A stretch of DNA of 8,787 nt from Flavobacteria bacterium RIFCSPLOWO2_12_FULL_31_7 (GTDB lineage: Bacteria; Bacteroidota; Bacteroidia; Flavobacteriales; Flavobacteriaceae), in contig MGWJ01000041.1 in NCBI GenBank assembly GCA_001800945.1, forward strand, positions 1 through 8,787, read 5' to 3'. Position 1 is the first letter of the stretch; each line of letters opens with the position of its first letter. Of this stretch, positions 6,888-8,787 are shown in pieces. The notes beneath the pieces were generated by a model. The model was not told the DNA's origin, made no database searches, and saw nothing but the letters and a program-made list of their open reading frames with translations. A program made the position numbers and the translations under genes.

Positions 6888-8699
6888 ATGACAAACAAAC
6901 CTGCCCATACTTTTCATATTCCAGTCATGGGATTGGCTTACACTATTGACAGTCCGATACGTGTAGCTCAATACGGAATTTCTTCTGTTGTTTCAATTAC
7001 CGATGATGAAGTGATTGAAAAAATGCGCGCTTTTTATAGCGAAAAATTCAGTATTCCGTATCAAGAAATTACGCAAAAGTTTCACGATTACAGAGCTGAA
7101 AGAATTACACATTATTTGAATTTGATGGACACGATTGTGAAAGAAAAATTCGAAAATTTTAAAAATGAATTAACAGAGAGCAAAACTTCTTTAGAAAATT
7201 TCATTGGTATATTACCTAATAAATCGGATTTAAAAAAAGGATTGCAAAGTTTTATTGATGAAGGTGTGATGATAAAAGACCACATCAAAAATTACCTTGA
7301 ACAACATCTATCGTCTGGTGAAATTGATGTGAATATCATGACGAAAGTGGACAAAGATAATTTCAACAAAAACGAACAATTGCCTATTGAATTTAATGAC
7401 GCCCATTCAGCGCTTCGCGGTTTTGCAAATAGTACGTTAAATTCATCGGTGGTACTTTCTGCAGGAATGAATCCAAGATTGTATAGTTATTTCGAAAACT
7501 TTAAAGATTTTTTTCCGGATTTGAATTCGAATTTAAAAAAGAAAATAATTTTAAAAGTAAGCGATTTTCGTTCAGCAATGATTCAAGGAAATTTCTTAGC
7601 TAAAAAAGGACTTTGGGTTTCCGAATACCGAATAGAGTCTGGTTTAAATTGTGGTGGCCATGCTTTTGCAACAGACGGTTTTCTTTTAGGACCGATTTTA
7701 CAAGAATTTAAAGAAAAGAAAGAACAATTGATTCAATCCGCCCATGAATTATTGGTAAAAGCCTTAAAACAAAAAGAAATGTTTTCTCCAGAAAATCCCA
7801 TGGAGTTAAAAATTACCGCTCAAGGCGGAATTGGAACGGCCGAAGAACATGAGTTTTTACTTGAGGAATATCATTTAGATGCAATTGGTTGGGGTTCTCC
7901 TTTTTTATTAGTGCCAGAAGCCACATCGATGGACAACGAAACTCGAACTTTATTAGCCAATGCCAAAGAAAACGATTTTTATTTAAGTAATATTTCGCCA
8001 CTTGGTGTGCCTTTTAATTCGGTTAAAGGAACCTCAAACGAGTTTTGGAAGCAAAAAAGAATTGACGAAAATAACGCTGGAAGTTCTTGCCCAAAACGCT
8101 TATTAGCATTAAGCAAAGAACATGATGAAAAAGGCTTATGTATGGCTTCTAAAAAATACCAAGATATTAAACTAGAAGAATTAGAGGCTATTAAAAATGA
8201 ACTTTCTGAAACAGAATTTGAAAAAGCAAAAGCTAAAATCACAGACAAAGCTTGTCTTTGTGTTGGCTTGGTGAACGCTGCTTATTTAGAGAATGACATC
8301 AAAATAAAAGGACAACAACAAGGAATTGTAATTTGTCCCGGGCCTAATTTAGCTTATTTCGACCAAGAAATTTCATTAACAAACATGGTAAAACACATTT
8401 ATGGAAATATTAATGTGATGACAGATACCAATAGACCAAATGTATTTGTAAAGGAATTAAAAATGTATATAGCTTATTTAAAAAACGAAATTTCCGATTC
8501 AAATTTTGAGCTTTCTGCAGGGCAAATTAAAAAATGGAATTCGTTTAAAAATAATTTATTAGAAGGTATTAGTTACTATCAAGAATTATTTTCGAATACC
8601 AAATTCTTCCAAAAAGAAAGCACTAAAATTCAAAAACAAATTGAAAATTATAAATTAGAATTGAACCAAATAGAAATTCCAACTTTAGTTTTAGCTTAA
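6888..8699 (+). CDS. Uncharacterised protein, possible FMN-type TIM-barrel enzyme with Cys-rich C-terminus
   Basis: I do not recognise a named family for this 603-residue protein. Residues 11-37 (IPVMGLAYTI..., ending SSVVSI) look like the first strand and helix of a TIM-barrel flavoenzyme. A long charged, largely helical section follows (about 40-180). The core resumes with SSVVLSAGMNP (186-196), KIILKVSDFRS (219-229) and WVSEYRIESGLNCGGHAF (243-260), then ITAQGGIGTAEE (309-320) and DAIGWGSPFLLVPEA (331-345). The CGGHAF and QGGIG...GWGSPFL blocks resemble the AGGH and phosphate-binding GGI...G-T-F motifs of nitronate monooxygenase-type FMN enzymes. The last 200 residues hold five Cys (401, 418, 456, 458, 483) in the contexts SSCPK, GLCMAS, ACLCVG and VICPGP, which could ligate metal or an Fe-S cluster. 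There is no signal peptide or membrane helix, so it is probably cytoplasmic. It is a single-gene transcript ended by a strong hairpin. The reading frame is secure; the fold is inference. Confidence 0.85.
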   Translation: MTNKPAHTFHIPVMGLAYTIDSPIRVAQYGISSVVSITDDEVIEKMRAFYSEKFSIPYQEITQKFHDYRAERITHYLNLMDTIVKEKFENFKNELTESKTSLENFIGILPNKSDLKKGLQSFIDEGVMIKDHIKNYLEQHLSSGEIDVNIMTKVDKDNFNKNEQLPIEFNDAHSALRGFANSTLNSSVVLSAGMNPRLYSYFENFKDFFPDLNSNLKKKIILKVSDFRSAMIQGNFLAKKGLWVSEYRIESGLNCGGHAFATDGFLLGPILQEFKEKKEQLIQSAHELLVKALKQKEMFSPENPMELKITAQGGIGTAEEHEFLLEEYHLDAIGWGSPFLLVPEATSMDNETRTLLANAKENDFYLSNISPLGVPFNSVKGTSNEFWKQKRIDENNAGSSCPKRLLALSKEHDEKGLCMASKKYQDIKLEELEAIKNELSETEFEKAKAKITDKACLCVGLVNAAYLENDIKIKGQQQGIVICPGPNLAYFDQEISLTNMVKHIYGNINVMTDTNRPNVFVKELKMYIAYLKNEISDSNFELSAGQIKKWNSFKNNLLEGISYYQELFSNTKFFQKESTKIQKQIENYKLELNQIEIPTLVLA

Positions 8700-8703
8700 A
8701 ATT

Positions 8704-8741
8704 AAAAACCAGACAGTTTTGAATAAGCTGTCTGGTTTTTT
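8704..8741 (+). terminator. Strong Rho-independent terminator, probably bidirectional
   Basis: AACCAGACAG (8707-8716) pairs perfectly with CTGTCTGGTT (8728-8737). The stem extends outward through an A-run/T-run (8704-8706 with 8738-8740) and inward by one G-T and two A-T pairs to a TGAAT loop. Six T at 8736-8741 end it on the plus strand, and the five A at 8704-8708 provide the tail in the other direction. It begins 5 nt after the stop codon of the 603-residue gene and is well placed to serve a convergent gene as well. Confidence 0.9.
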
Positions 8742-8749
8742 CTATATTT

Positions 8750-8787
8750 TTATTTAGATAAAATACCTTGTTTTAATATTTGTCCGA
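8750..8787 (-). CDS. Possible 3' end of a convergent minus-strand gene
   Basis: One minus-strand frame is open from the right edge to a TAA at 8752-8750 and encodes GQILKQGILSK, a plausible protein C-terminus. The two other minus-strand frames also hit stops nearby, so this short stretch proves little. The support is mainly its position facing a hairpin with T-tails on both sides. The product cannot be named. Confidence 0.3.
   Translation of the reverse strand, partial: GQILKQGILSK

Noticed and set aside
7813..8248. Two overlapping minus-strand open frames
   Set aside because: Both are antisense to the 603-residue gene, overlap each other and have no recognisable motif.

Overview
The window looks like a chromosomal segment of a Flavobacterium-like member of the Bacteroidota. 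The evidence is the AT-rich composition, AT-biased codon use, start codons with no clear Shine-Dalgarno sequence, several matches to the Bacteroidota -7 promoter element (TAnnTTTG), and the gene content: a DUF2339 membrane protein beside a DUF3999-like protein, kynurenine 3-monooxygenase, and a Bacteroidota-type arginase/agmatinase-family enzyme. No tRNA, rRNA, CRISPR array, insertion sequence or phage gene was seen.

Layout. Positions 1-6682 hold five genes, all on the minus strand. In transcription order they are an arginase/agmatinase-family ureohydrolase (6682-5603), a small glycine-zipper lipoprotein (5522-5106) followed by a hairpin terminator, kynurenine 3-monooxygenase (4953-3610), a large polytopic DUF2339 protein (3542-1047), and a secreted or periplasmic DUF3999-like protein that overlaps it by 11 nt and runs off the left edge (1057 to before 1). 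A 205-bp divergent intergenic region (6683-6887) separates these from a plus-strand gene for an uncharacterised 603-residue protein (6888-8699). That gene ends in a strong hairpin terminator, and a minus-strand gene may begin to enter from the right edge.

Two points stand out. First, the kynurenine 3-monooxygenase reading frame is broken by one in-frame TAA codon where relatives are expected to have Glu. Both halves stay in the same frame and add up to a normal 447-residue enzyme, so this is either a very recent inactivating mutation or a base-call error. If real, it would cut the tryptophan-to-quinolinate branch. Second, the 603-residue protein has no name I recognise. It carries motifs resembling FMN-binding TIM-barrel enzymes of the nitronate monooxygenase type, a large helical insertion, and a cysteine-rich C-terminal part. 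It is the best candidate for undescribed biochemistry here.

The genes do not form one obvious pathway. The ureohydrolase acts on arginine or agmatine, the monooxygenase on kynurenine, and the DUF2339/DUF3999 pair is an envelope module of unknown role. The divergent pairing of the ureohydrolase with the flavoenzyme-like gene may reflect shared control, but that is inference.
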